From Streptomyces sp. RKAG290 (GTDB lineage: Bacteria > Actinomycetota > Actinomycetes > Streptomycetales > Streptomycetaceae): DNA of 64,000 nt. Both the position numbers and the translations under genes were made by a program. The notes beneath the pieces are model-generated. The model searched no databases. It had not been told where the DNA came from and worked only from the letters and a program-made list of their open reading frames with translations. How positions within the stretch are numbered: position 1 is the first letter of the stretch; each line of letters starts with the position of its first letter. Positions 45,516 through 54,406 of this stretch are shown here, piece after piece. The DNA lies in NCBI RefSeq assembly GCF_023701695.1, contig NZ_JAJOZC010000001.1, positions 6,199,894 through 6,263,893 on the forward strand, in the 5' to 3' direction.

Positions 45516-47051
45516 TCAGCGTACGAAGGACGACCGGCGCGCGTACACGCGATATGCCGCGCCGAGCAGCACGGTGGCGGCCAGGAAGAGCACCGTGAAC
45601 CACTGGAAGTACCAGTGCCCGCCCGCCGGGTCGTACACCGCGGCCCGGGGCCAGGCCAGGTTGACGGTCATGGCGGTCCCGTACACGAAGGCGAGCGCAT
45701 TGACCGGCAGGCCCCAACGGCCCAGCGAGAAGAAGGGCTTGCCCGTCTCGTCGCACTGCGGTCCGGTGGCGGGGGAGAGGGGCAGGCCACGCAGTCTGCG
45801 CAGCAGCATCGGACCCGTGACCATGGAGTACGCCAGGTAGAGCATCGCGATGCAGGTGGTCCCGATGGCCAGGAAAGCCTCGGGGGAAGCCAGGTTGAGC
45901 AGTCCGAGCGCCGCCGCGGCCGCCCCGACGAACAGGGCGGGCGCTGCGGGCATTCCGGTGCGCGGGGAGACCTTGGCGAGGCGGGACGAGCGGGGCAGCA
46001 CCCCGTCGCGTGCCATCGAGAACAGCATCCGGGAACCCGCCGTCTGGATGGCCAGCGTGGCCACGGCGACGGCGACCGCCACGTCGGCGAGCAGGACCCG
46101 GCCCACACCGTCCCCGAGGCTGCTGGTCAGTACGTACGACAGCCCTTCCGTGGCGAGCCGCCCGTCGGTCAGGCCGGGCGCGGCCAGAACCCCGGCCAGC
46201 ACCAGCAGCCCGCCGAGCACCCCGGCCGAGGTCAGCGCGAGCAGGATGGTGCGGGGAGCGGTGCGACGCGGCGAGCGGGTCTCCTCGCTCATCTCGCCCG
46301 CGCTGTCGAAACCGATCAGGACGTAGGCCGCCGTGAACGAGCCGACCAGCAGCGCTCCGAGTGAGCCGCCCTGCCCTCCGGTGTGCAGGGTGACGCCCGG
46401 CCCCCGTTCGGTGTGGGTGAACAGCAGGACGAGGATCAGTACGGCACCGATGATCTCGGCCGTCACGCCGACCCGGTTGACGGCCGACATGATCCGGTTG
46501 TCGAGCAGATTCACGGTCGTGGTGAGCGCGAGGAGCACCACGGCGAGCAGTGCGGCGTTCGCCGCGCCGGTAGGAGTGGTGGGCGCGGGGTCGCCGCCCG
46601 CCAGCTGGAAGCCGGACCAGACGGCGGGCAGCACCACCTGGAGGGCGAGCGCCGCCGCGGCGACCACGACGACCTGGCCGACCACCATGATCCAGCCGGC
46701 GAACCAGCCGAAGGCGGGAGTGCTCAGCCGGGTCGCCCACTGGTAGATCGCCCCGGACAGCGGGTAGCGGGCGGCGAGTTCGGCGAAGCAGGCGGCGACC
46801 AGGAGCTGGCCGACGAGCACGGCGGGCCAGGTCCAGACGAAGGCGGCGCCGCCGAAGGAGAACCCGAAGGCGAAGAACTGGAAGACGGTCGTGAGGACCG
46901 AGATGAAGGAGAAGCCGGCGGCGAACGAGGCGTACCGCCCCATCGTCCGGTGCAGCTCCTGGCGATAGCCGAAACCGGCCAGGGAGGCGTGGTCGCCCTG
47001 GCCGGTTCCGGCGGGATCCTGTCGTACGTCCGCTGGTGCGGTGGCGGTCAT
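45516..47051 (-). CDS. APC-superfamily permease (urea-carboxylase-associated type)
   Basis: The 511-residue protein has about 12 membrane helices and the APC layout, with a GAIYQWATRLSTPAFGWFAGW motif in the second and third helix region and a conserved IGFDSAGEMSEETRSPRRTAPR loop. It resembles the permeases often encoded beside urea/guanidine carboxylase genes. Its promoter carries the same palindrome as the carboxylase operon, which supports uptake of guanidine or a related nitrogen compound. ATG overlaps nothing; the disrupted glycohydrolase follows at 4 bp. Confidence 0.88.
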   Translation of the reverse strand: MTATAPADVRQDPAGTGQGDHASLAGFGYRQELHRTMGRYASFAAGFSFISVLTTVFQFFAFGFSFGGAAFVWTWPAVLVGQLLVAACFAELAARYPLSGAIYQWATRLSTPAFGWFAGWIMVVGQVVVVAAAALALQVVLPAVWSGFQLAGGDPAPTTPTGAANAALLAVVLLALTTTVNLLDNRIMSAVNRVGVTAEIIGAVLILVLLFTHTERGPGVTLHTGGQGGSLGALLVGSFTAAYVLIGFDSAGEMSEETRSPRRTAPRTILLALTSAGVLGGLLVLAGVLAAPGLTDGRLATEGLSYVLTSSLGDGVGRVLLADVAVAVAVATLAIQTAGSRMLFSMARDGVLPRSSRLAKVSPRTGMPAAPALFVGAAAAALGLLNLASPEAFLAIGTTCIAMLYLAYSMVTGPMLLRRLRGLPLSPATGPQCDETGKPFFSLGRWGLPVNALAFVYGTAMTVNLAWPRAAVYDPAGGHWYFQWFTVLFLAATVLLGAAYRVYARRSSFVR

Positions 47052-47070
47052 GTCAGCCCCTGTCGCCGAT

Positions 47071-47090
47071 TTCCTGTCGGGCGACAGAAA
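47071..47090. promoter_or_regulatory. Second TetR-type operator, upstream of the permease gene
   Basis: TTCCTGTCGGGCGACAGAAA matches the 39941-39960 site at 17 of 20 positions, and both are followed by TTAG. It lies 20 bp before the permease start. This links the permease and glycohydrolase pair to the carboxylase operon regulator. Confidence 0.75.
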
Positions 47091-47199
47091 TTAGGGACGA
47101 GCTGTTTCCGGGGCATGACACGACCGTGTCCGCGCGGGGCCGAAGTCCTCACGTCCTGCGGCGGGTTGCCGAAGGGTGCATATTGCCCCGCAATGACAC

Positions 47200-47853
47200 C
47201 TACTTAGGGGGCATCAGGACCGTGTCGACGATGTAGACCGTCGCGTTGGCGGTCGGGACATTGCCGCAGACGACCTTGGAGGAGTCGTTCACGGTGTAGG
47301 ACATGTCCGAACCGGACGTCGTGAGCTTGCCCTTCTCCAGTGTGGTGAAGGAGCCGTTCTCCAGCTGCTTCGGCGTCGCCTTCTCGCCCACCACGTGGTA
47401 GGTCAGCACCTTGGTCAGCGCGGCCTTGTCGGCGAGCAGCTTGTCCAGGTCGGCCTTCGGGATCTTGGCGAAGGCGTCGTTGGTCGGGGCGAACACCGTG
47501 ATGTTCTGGGCGTTGTTGAGGGTGTCGACCAGACCGGCCTTCTTCACCGCGGTGACGAGGGTGGAGAGCGCCGGGTTGTGCGAGGCGGCCGTCGCGACCG
47601 GGTCCTTCGCCATGCCGTCGAAGGAGCCGGCACCGCTCTTCGGCACGGTCGCACAGCCCGGACCGAACGGCTTGTCCATGCTCATCGAGTCGTCCGCGGA
47701 GGCCGAGGCCGCCGGGTCGGACGCCTTGGCCGAACTCGCGGTCGGGCCGGACGCGCTGTCCTTGGAGTCGCTCGAGCATGCCGTCAGGGCCAGCGGCAGT
47801 ACCACTGCCGCGGACAGGGCGAGGGCGGCGCGGCGGACGTGAAGGACCTTCAT
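47200..47853 (-). CDS. Fasciclin (FAS1) domain lipoprotein, MPT83-like
   Basis: The 217-residue product has a lipoprotein signal ending LTAC (Cys26), a Ser/Ala/Asp linker, and one FAS1 domain. The domain has the H1 motif NITVFAPTNDAFAKIP, the YH motif (LTYHVVGEKATP) and the H2-like end TVYIVDTVLMP. This is the layout of mycobacterial MPT83, a SigK-regulated surface lipoprotein. ATG with AGGAG. It lies downstream of the sulfite-oxidase-like gene with a 121-bp gap. I found no SigK-type promoter directly in front, so readthrough is possible. Confidence 0.92.
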   Translation of the reverse strand: MKVLHVRRAALALSAAVVLPLALTACSSDSKDSASGPTASSAKASDPAASASADDSMSMDKPFGPGCATVPKSGAGSFDGMAKDPVATAASHNPALSTLVTAVKKAGLVDTLNNAQNITVFAPTNDAFAKIPKADLDKLLADKAALTKVLTYHVVGEKATPKQLENGSFTTLEKGKLTTSGSDMSYTVNDSSKVVCGNVPTANATVYIVDTVLMPPK

Positions 47854-47974
47854 GTTGTTCTCCTGGTTCGTTTATGTGATGAATCAGTTGCAGTCAGTGA
47901 CGAATGAGGGGTGGCGGCCGGCCCGGTACCGCGCGCCGTGCGGAACAGGGGGCGAGGAGCGGGCCGGTGTCCGG

Positions 47975-49603
47975 TCAGGACACGTCGACCACCACCGAGT
48001 GCCAGCCGGTCGCGCCATTGGGTACGGTGCCGACCCGCTTGTCGGTCTGAGTGACGCCCGTGCGGTCCGTCGCGCGGACCTCGAGGGTGTGGTTGCCGGA
48101 GGTGGCCGGCCACTCCCACACCCACTGGCGCCAGGTGTCCCGGCCGTCCTCGGCAGCCAGCTTCGCGGGATGCCACGGGCCGCCGTCCACCCGGACCTCG
48201 ACCCGCGAGATGCCGCGGTGCTGGGCCCAGGCCACCCCGGCGACCGGGATCGTGCCGGGTTTCGGGGAGGCGAACGGGCGGGGGGTGTCGATGCGGGACT
48301 CGGTCTTGATGGGGGCCTGCTGGGACCAGGACCGCTTGACCCAGTACGCGTCGTAGTCGTCGAACGTGGTCAGTTCGATGTCCTTGATCCACTTACAGGC
48401 CGACACGTATCCGTACAGGCCGGGGACGACCATCCGGACCGGGAAGCCGTGCGCGAAGGGCAGCGGCTCACCGTTCATGCCGAGGGCGAGCATGGCGTCC
48501 CGTCCGTCCATGACCGCCTCGACCGGGGTACCGATCGTCATGCCGTCCACCGAACGCGCCACGATCTGGTCGGCGGGTCCACCGCGGGACGGCGGCTTCA
48601 CCCCGGCCTCGCGCAGCAGCTCGGCCAGCCGCACGCCGATCCACCGGGCATTGCCGACATACGGTCCGCCCACCTCGTTGGACACACAGGTCAGAGTGAT
48701 GTCGCGCTCGATGATCTCGCGGCGCAGCAGGTCCTGGAAGCTGAGGGTCACCGGGCGCCGTACGCCCTTGCCGTGAATCCTCAGCCGCCACTCGTCCGCG
48801 TCGATGCGCGGTACGACCAGCGCCGTGTCCACCCGGTAGAAGCTCTTGTTCGGGGTGACGAACGAGCCGAGACCGCGGATCTTCAGGTCGGCCCCCGCCG
48901 GTACGGCCGGGGCAGCCGAGTCGGGTACGGGCAGCACCAGGTCCTGCCGTGAGGCGGCGGCCCCGGCCTGCACGGCGGACGTGAGCCGCCGCCCCAGCAG
49001 GCCGGCGCCGGCCGAGGCCGCCGCCGCGACGGTTGCCGCGATGACGAAACCCCGCCGGTCGAAGGTGCCGTACGCCGGCTCCCCGCCCCTCTCCCCAGCC
49101 GCGGGAGAGGGACCGGAAGCCGGCGCCAGCCGTCCGACCAGGAAATAGAGCACTCCTGCGGCCACCACGGCACCCACCACGGACGGCAGCGCGTCGGAGG
49201 GCACGCCCTCCGGCCGGCCCACCGCCGCGACTGCCCCGACCAGACCGAAGACCAGCACGGCAGCCGAGCCGATCAGCCGGTGCCGCAGCGCCAGCACCCC
49301 GACCACCATGGCGAAGCCCGCCAGGAGGGCCAGGATGCCCAGCTGCAGGACCAGCTTGTCGTTGGTACCGAAATTCCGGACGGCGAAGTCCTTGAGCGCC
49401 GGGGGAGTGCGGTCGATGACCGCACCGCCCACCGCCGCCACCGGACCCGCCTCGGGGCGGACCACCGCCGCCACCAGCTCGGCGACGGCCAGGGCACTGA
49501 AACCGGCGATCAGACCGCTGAGCGCGGCCAAAGCGGCACGCGCCCAGCGGGACCGCCGGGACCCGGGGGCCGCGTTCTCCGCATCGTTCTGATCTTCGCT
49601 CAC
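47975..49603 (-). CDS. Sulfite-oxidase-like molybdopterin oxidoreductase with membrane anchor
   Basis: The protein of about 542 residues has four N-terminal membrane helices and a second membrane or Tat-like segment (FDRRGFVIAATVAAAASAGAG). A sulfite-oxidase fold follows: the molybdenum-ligand Cys is in ITLTCVSNEVGG, with YVSACKWIKDIELTTF and a C-terminal Ig-like dimerisation domain (GISRVEVRVDGGPWHPA). An ATG at 49612 overlaps the -10 of a SigK-type promoter. The transcript probably starts at about 49603, so a leaderless GTG start there is preferred. Substrate unknown; it lies in a SigK locus. Confidence 0.9.
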   Translation of the reverse strand: MSEDQNDAENAAPGSRRSRWARAALAALSGLIAGFSALAVAELVAAVVRPEAGPVAAVGGAVIDRTPPALKDFAVRNFGTNDKLVLQLGILALLAGFAMVVGVLALRHRLIGSAAVLVFGLVGAVAAVGRPEGVPSDALPSVVGAVVAAGVLYFLVGRLAPASGPSPAAGERGGEPAYGTFDRRGFVIAATVAAAASAGAGLLGRRLTSAVQAGAAASRQDLVLPVPDSAAPAVPAGADLKIRGLGSFVTPNKSFYRVDTALVVPRIDADEWRLRIHGKGVRRPVTLSFQDLLRREIIERDITLTCVSNEVGGPYVGNARWIGVRLAELLREAGVKPPSRGGPADQIVARSVDGMTIGTPVEAVMDGRDAMLALGMNGEPLPFAHGFPVRMVVPGLYGYVSACKWIKDIELTTFDDYDAYWVKRSWSQQAPIKTESRIDTPRPFASPKPGTIPVAGVAWAQHRGISRVEVRVDGGPWHPAKLAAEDGRDTWRQWVWEWPATSGNHTLEVRATDRTGVTQTDKRVGTVPNGATGWHSVVVDVS

Positions 49604-49609
49604 AACCGG

Positions 49610-49638
49610 CATTCGTCGCCGGACGCCCAGCGGATTGG
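49610..49638 (-). promoter_or_regulatory. SigK-type promoter for the sulfite-oxidase-like gene
   Basis: Read leftward: CCAATCC (49638-49632), 16 bp, CGAATG (49615-49610). Identical spacing and boxes occur at two other places in the window. The last base of the -10 lies 7 bp before the GTG at 49603, which suits a leaderless transcript. Confidence 0.8.
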
Positions 49639-49671
49639 TCTGTCACCCGAACGGATGAGAGCGGCTTGCGG

Positions 49672-49700
49672 CCAATCCTCGGCGCGACCTGTAACGAATC
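49672..49700 (+). promoter_or_regulatory. SigK-type promoter for the amine-oxidase operon
   Basis: CCAATCC (49672-49678), 16 bp, CGAATC (49695-49700). It points toward the amine oxidase gene, whose ATG lies 75 bp downstream. It resembles what I recall as the mycobacterial SigK consensus (-35 CCATCC, -10 CGAATA). Confidence 0.82.
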
Positions 49701-49775
49701 AACCGCGAGAGGCATCCGCCGCACCTCCGGAAGGAGAAGGAGGGGTGACCGGTGCCGGTGCTCGGAAGGAGCGGT

Positions 49776-51050
49776 ATGACAGGGAAGCGGCGACGGACAG
49801 CCGTGGTCGGGAGCGGGGTGGCGGGACTCACCGCCGCCCACATCCTGCGGACGGCCCACGACGTGACGCTGTTCGAGGCGGACGACCGGGTGGGCGGACA
49901 CGCGCACACCCACGAGCTCCCCGCCTCGGACGGCCGTGTCCACCGCGTGGACTCGGGGTTCATCGTGCACAACAGGCGTACCTACCCGCACCTGCTGCGG
50001 CTCTTCGCGGAGCTCGGCGTCCCGACGCAGGAGTCGGAGATGAGCATGTCCGTGCGGTGCGAGGGCTGCGGACTGGAGTACGCGGGCGCCCGCGGCCCGG
50101 CGGGCCTCCTCGCCCAGCCCGCGGCGGTCCGCAACCCCGCCTATCTGCGGATGCTGGCCGCGGTGCCCCGCTTCCACCGGGCGGCCAGGCGCCTGCTCGC
50201 GGACGGCGGTCCGGACGCGGACACGATGACGCTCGGCGAATTCGCCGCCCGCGGCCGCTTCTCCCCGTACTTCACCGCCCATTTCCTGACCCCGGTGGTC
50301 TCCGCGGTCTGGTCCTGCGACCCGGTGACCGCGATGCGCTACCCCGCCCGCTACCTCTTCCGCTTCCTCGACCACCACGGGATGCTCTCGGTCGGCGACT
50401 CCCCGGTGTGGCGGACGGTCACCGGCGGATCGGGCGCCTACGTCGAACGGGTCACCAAGCAGCTCGGCGCCGTCCGCACCGCGACCCCGGTCCGTGCCGT
50501 GCGCCGCCACCCGGACGGCGTGGAGATCGTGACCGCCGACGACACCACCGAGCAGTTCGACTCCGTCGTCATCGCCACCCACCCCGACCAGGCGCTGCGC
50601 CTTCTCACCGACCCCACGGGCGAGGAACGCCGCACCCTCGGCGCGTTCCGCTACTCCCGCAACCCCACACTGCTGCACACCGACACCCGGCTGCTGCCGC
50701 TGGCCCGCGGCGCCCGCGCGTCCTGGAACTACCTGATGCCGTCCTGCGCCGCGACCGCCGACCACGTCACCGTCAGCTACGACATGAGCCGGCTCCAGCG
50801 GCTGGACGCTCCCGAGACGTTCGTCGTCACGCTGAACGGCGCCGACCGCGTCGCCCCCGGTCTGGTCCGCGCCCGCATGGTGTACGAACACCCCGTCTAC
50901 ACCCCCGAGTCGGTCGCCGCGCAGGCCCGGCTGCCCGCCCTGTCCGGCCCGCTCACCGCATACGCCGGGGCGTACCACGGCTGGGGATTCCACGAGGACG
51001 GCTGCCGTTCGGGGGCGGACGCGGCCAGGGCCCTGGGGGTGGACTGGTGA
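49776..51050 (+). CDS. FAD-dependent amine-oxidase-like protein (Rv0449c type)
   Basis: The 424-residue protein opens with a dinucleotide-binding fold (AVVGSGVAGLTAAHIL, then FEADDRVGGHAHTH), and has the flavin-containing amine oxidase C-terminal pattern (AYAGAYHGWGFHEDGCRSG). ATG with AAGGAG. It heads a five-gene operon with DUF1365, two cyclopropane-synthase-like methyltransferases and DUF1295. That combination modifies membrane fatty acids in other bacteria, including methylated or furan-containing acyl chains. Overlaps the next gene by 4 bp. Confidence 0.9.
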   Translation: MTGKRRRTAVVGSGVAGLTAAHILRTAHDVTLFEADDRVGGHAHTHELPASDGRVHRVDSGFIVHNRRTYPHLLRLFAELGVPTQESEMSMSVRCEGCGLEYAGARGPAGLLAQPAAVRNPAYLRMLAAVPRFHRAARRLLADGGPDADTMTLGEFAARGRFSPYFTAHFLTPVVSAVWSCDPVTAMRYPARYLFRFLDHHGMLSVGDSPVWRTVTGGSGAYVERVTKQLGAVRTATPVRAVRRHPDGVEIVTADDTTEQFDSVVIATHPDQALRLLTDPTGEERRTLGAFRYSRNPTLLHTDTRLLPLARGARASWNYLMPSCAATADHVTVSYDMSRLQRLDAPETFVVTLNGADRVAPGLVRARMVYEHPVYTPESVAAQARLPALSGPLTAYAGAYHGWGFHEDGCRSGADAARALGVDW

Positions 51051-51768
51051 ACGCCCTCTACCCCTGCACGATCGCCCACGTACGGACCGCGCCCAGCAAG
51101 TACGCCTTCCGGCACCGCACCTACCTGTGGCTGATCGACCCGGACGGGCCGCCGCCGCTGCCCGCCGCCCTGCGCTTCCTCGCCGGCTTCGACCCGCGCG
51201 ACCACTTCGGCGGCACGGCCCCCACCATCCGGGCCGGACTGAGCCGGTTCCTGTCCGCCAACGGCATCGACCTCGCCGACGGAACCGTACAGATGCTGAC
51301 CCAGGCACGGGTGCTCGGGCACGTCTTCAACCCGCTCACCGTCTACTGGTGCCGCCGCGCCGACGGCACCCCGCTCTGCACGGTCGCCGAGGTGCACAAC
51401 ACCTACGGCGAACGCCACTGCTACCTGCTGCACCCGGACGCCTCGGGCCGGGCGTCCACCGGCAAGGAGTTCTACGTGTCGCCGTTCTTCGGCGTCGACG
51501 GCGACTACCGGATGCGGCTGCCCGAGCCAGGCCCCCGGCTCGACCTGGCGGTACATCTGGAACGGTCCGGCCTGCGCCCCTTCACCGCAACCGTCCGCGG
51601 CGTGCGACGCCCGGTGACCCCCGCGTGCTGCTCCGGCTGGCCCTGCTCCACCCCTGGTCCACCGCTGTCGTCTCGGCCGCCATCCGGCTGCACGGGGTCC
51701 GCCTGCTGCTGCGCGGACTGCCCGTACAGCCCCGTCCCCGCCACACCACTCAGGAAGGAATGCAGTGA
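51047..51768 (+). pseudogene. DUF1365 protein (Rv0448c type), interrupted by a one-base frameshift
   Basis: Repaired, it is about 240 residues. The conserved parts are IAHVRTAPSKYAFRHRTYLWLIDPD near the start, then GHVFNPLTVYWC, EVHNTYGERHCYLL and KEFYVSPFFGVDGDYRMRLPEP. At the C run 51618-51622 one base is missing; adding one restores RRPVTPRVLLRLALLHPWST, with a stop at 51766. That stop overlaps the next gene's GTG by 4 bp, as expected in the operon. The neat coupling after repair argues for a base-calling error. The family accompanies acyl-chain methyltransferases; its activity is not known to me. Confidence 0.85.
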
Positions 51769-53048
51769 GCGTGTCCACGTCCCACTCCCCGTCCCCCGCC
51801 ACCTCGCCCCCCGTGCACGCCCCCGGCACCGGAGCTGAGCGCTGGCCGGACATCGTCCGGCCGCCGCGCGCGTCCCGGCTGCGGACCGCCGTCGCCGAAC
51901 GGATCGTCCGCGGCGCACTGGCCGGGCTGCCGATCCGCGCCCGCCTGGCCGGACGGGAGGACACCGGCCTGGGCGGCCCCCTGATGGACATCCGGGACCC
52001 CGACACCTTCTTCCGCAGAATCGGTGTGAACGGTCTGATCGGGTTCGGCGAGTCGTACATGGCGGGCGAGTGGGACTCACCCGACCCGGTGGGCGTCCTG
52101 ACCGTCCTCGCCGACCACGTCGCCACCCTGATCCCGCGGCCCCTCCAGCGGCTGCGCGGGCTCTGGGCGGGCCGCCACCCCGTGGAGCACCTCGGCACCC
52201 CCGAGGGCGCCCTCGACAACATCAGCCACCACTACGACCTGTCCAACGAACTCTTCGCGCTCTTCCTCGACGAGACCCTCAGCTACTCCTCGGCCGTCTT
52301 CCGGAGCTTCCCCGCCGAACCCGCGGCGCTGCCCGCCGCCCAGCACCGCAAGATCGACCGGCTGCTCGACCTGGCCGGCGTCGGCGTCGGCACCGAACTC
52401 CTGGAGATCGGCACCGGCTGGGGCGAACTGGCGATCCGCGCCGCCGCCCGCGGCGCGCGCGTCGTCTCCGTGACCCTCTCCCGCGAACAGCGGCACCTGG
52501 CACGCGCCAGGATCAGGGAGGCCGGCTACGAGGACCGCGTCGACGTCCGGCTCTGCGACTACCGGCAGGTCGACGGGGAGTTCGACGCGGTGGTCAGCGT
52601 CGAGATGATCGAGGCGGTCGGCGCGGAGTTCTGGCCGGTCTACTTCCGCACCCTGGAACAGCGGCTGGCCCCCGGCGGCCGTATCGCGCTCCAGGCCATC
52701 ACCATGCCGGACGACCGGATGCGTGCCTCCCGCGCCACCTTCACCTGGATCCACAAGTACATCTTCCCCGGCGGACTCCTGCCGTCCGTCGAAGCCATCG
52801 AGCAGGTCACGACCGCCCACACCGCCCTGCGCGTCGACCGTTGCGACGACTTCGGCACGCACTACGCCGAGACGCTGCGGCTGTGGCGGGAACGGTTCGC
52901 CGAGCGGACCGCCGAGGTCGACGCACTCGGCTTTGACGAGACCTTCCGCCGCATGTGGACCTTCTACCTGGCCTACTCCGAGGCGGGATTCCGCTCCGGC
53001 TACCTCCACGTGCAGCAACTGCTGCTGACCCGACAGGAATCGGCGTGA
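51765..53048 (+). CDS. ufaA1: Cyclopropane-fatty-acyl-phospholipid synthase-like methyltransferase (UfaA1 type)
   Basis: The 427-residue protein has the same length as mycobacterial UfaA1. It has an N-terminal lipid-binding region, the family mark ISHHYDLSNELFALFLDETLSYSSA, and an AdoMet fold with LLEIGTGWGELAIRAA. It should transfer a methyl or methylene group from AdoMet to an unsaturated acyl chain in phospholipid. GTG start overlaps the upstream stop by 4 bp. The next gene is a paralogue. Confidence 0.9.
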   Translation: MSVSTSHSPSPATSPPVHAPGTGAERWPDIVRPPRASRLRTAVAERIVRGALAGLPIRARLAGREDTGLGGPLMDIRDPDTFFRRIGVNGLIGFGESYMAGEWDSPDPVGVLTVLADHVATLIPRPLQRLRGLWAGRHPVEHLGTPEGALDNISHHYDLSNELFALFLDETLSYSSAVFRSFPAEPAALPAAQHRKIDRLLDLAGVGVGTELLEIGTGWGELAIRAAARGARVVSVTLSREQRHLARARIREAGYEDRVDVRLCDYRQVDGEFDAVVSVEMIEAVGAEFWPVYFRTLEQRLAPGGRIALQAITMPDDRMRASRATFTWIHKYIFPGGLLPSVEAIEQVTTAHTALRVDRCDDFGTHYAETLRLWRERFAERTAEVDALGFDETFRRMWTFYLAYSEAGFRSGYLHVQQLLLTRQESA

Positions 53049-54406
53049 TGACACCCACCGTCAAACAGGCCACGACCGGCGCGGCACAGCGGCTGGAACC
53101 CCTGGTCGAGCAACTGCTCGGCGGCGCGCTCCCGGTCAGGGTACGGATGTGGGACGGCAGCGAGACCGGCGCCGCCGACGGCCCCCTGATCCACGTGCGC
53201 TCCCGCCGGGCGCTGCGCCGACTGCTCTGGGCCCCGGGCGAACTCGGCCTCGCCGAGGCGTACATCACCGGTGACGTCGACGTCGAGGGGGACCTGGCCG
53301 AGGGGCTGCGGGCCATGCGTCACGCGGTACGCGAGCGCGGTCTTCGCCCGCCGAGCCCTGGGATCGGCGACCGGCTGCGCGCCGTCGGCACGGCACTGCG
53401 CCTGGGCGCCGTGGGCACCCGGCCGCCGGTCCCCGCCGCCCGTGCCGGGCTGCACGGGGTGCTGCACAGCAAGGCCCGCGACCGGGCCGCGATCAGCCAC
53501 CACTACGACCTCTCCAACGCCTTCTACGCCCTGCTCCTCGACGAGACGATGGCCTACTCCTGCGGCTACTGGACCAGCGACGATCCCGGTTACGGCCCCG
53601 TCGACTCCCAGCGCGACAAGCTGGAACTGATCTGCCGCAAACTGGATCTGCGCCCCGGGGCGCGGCTGCTCGACATCGGCTGCGGCTGGGGATCGCTGAC
53701 CCTGTACGCGGCGCAGCGGCACGGGGTCCGCGTCACCGCCGTCACCCTCGCCCGGGAACAGGCCGCGCACGTACGGCGCCAGGTGGCCGAGCGGGACCTG
53801 GGCGATCTCGTCGAGGTCCGCTGCTGCGACTACCGGGACATCGAGAACACCCCGGGGCATGAGGGCGGTTACGACGCGGTGTCCACGGTCGAGATGGGCG
53901 AGCACGTCGGCGACGAGGAGTACCCGGCCTTCACCGCGACGCTGCACGCCATGGTGCGGCCGCGCGGCCGGGTGCTGGTCCAGCAGATGTCGCGGGGCCG
54001 CGACGCCCCGGGTGGCGGCGCGTTCATCGAGTCGTACATCGCGCCCGACATGCACATGCGCCCGCTCGGCGAGACGGTCGGCCTGTTGGAGGGCGCCGGA
54101 CTCGAAGTACGCGACGTCGAGGGGCTGCGCGAGCACTACGTCCTGACCGTCGACGCCTGGCGCCGCACCCTGGAACAGCACCAGCAGGCGTTCGTGGACC
54201 TCGTGGGCGAGGAGACCGTGCGGGTGTGGCGGCTCTACCTGGCCGGTGGCGCCCTCGCCTTCGAGGAGCGGCGGATGGGCGTGGACCAGATCCTCTCCGT
54301 ACGGCCGGAGGCGACCGGGGCGGCGGGGATGCCGGCCACCCGGCACGGCTGGTACCCGGATCAGGTGGCCCCCCGCCACGGCGCGACCGCCGGTGCCACC
54401 GGATGA
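53048..54406 (+). CDS. Second cyclopropane-fatty-acyl-phospholipid synthase-like methyltransferase
   Basis: The 452-residue paralogue has an N-terminal SCP2-like lipid segment (about 15-85), ISHHYDLSNAFYALLLDETMAYSCGYW, and the AdoMet loop LLDIGCGWGSLTLYAA. The ATG overlaps the preceding stop by one base. With its neighbour it gives this operon two separate acyl-chain methyltransferases, which suggests either two double-bond positions or two steps (methylation and cyclopropanation). Confidence 0.9.
   Translation: MTPTVKQATTGAAQRLEPLVEQLLGGALPVRVRMWDGSETGAADGPLIHVRSRRALRRLLWAPGELGLAEAYITGDVDVEGDLAEGLRAMRHAVRERGLRPPSPGIGDRLRAVGTALRLGAVGTRPPVPAARAGLHGVLHSKARDRAAISHHYDLSNAFYALLLDETMAYSCGYWTSDDPGYGPVDSQRDKLELICRKLDLRPGARLLDIGCGWGSLTLYAAQRHGVRVTAVTLAREQAAHVRRQVAERDLGDLVEVRCCDYRDIENTPGHEGGYDAVSTVEMGEHVGDEEYPAFTATLHAMVRPRGRVLVQQMSRGRDAPGGGAFIESYIAPDMHMRPLGETVGLLEGAGLEVRDVEGLREHYVLTVDAWRRTLEQHQQAFVDLVGEETVRVWRLYLAGGALAFEERRMGVDQILSVRPEATGAAGMPATRHGWYPDQVAPRHGATAGATG

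Noticed and set aside
47854..47974. SigK-type promoter directly ahead of the fasciclin gene
   Set aside because: No CCAATCC-N16-CGAAT match on the minus strand; CGAATG on the plus strand points the wrong way and lacks a -35.
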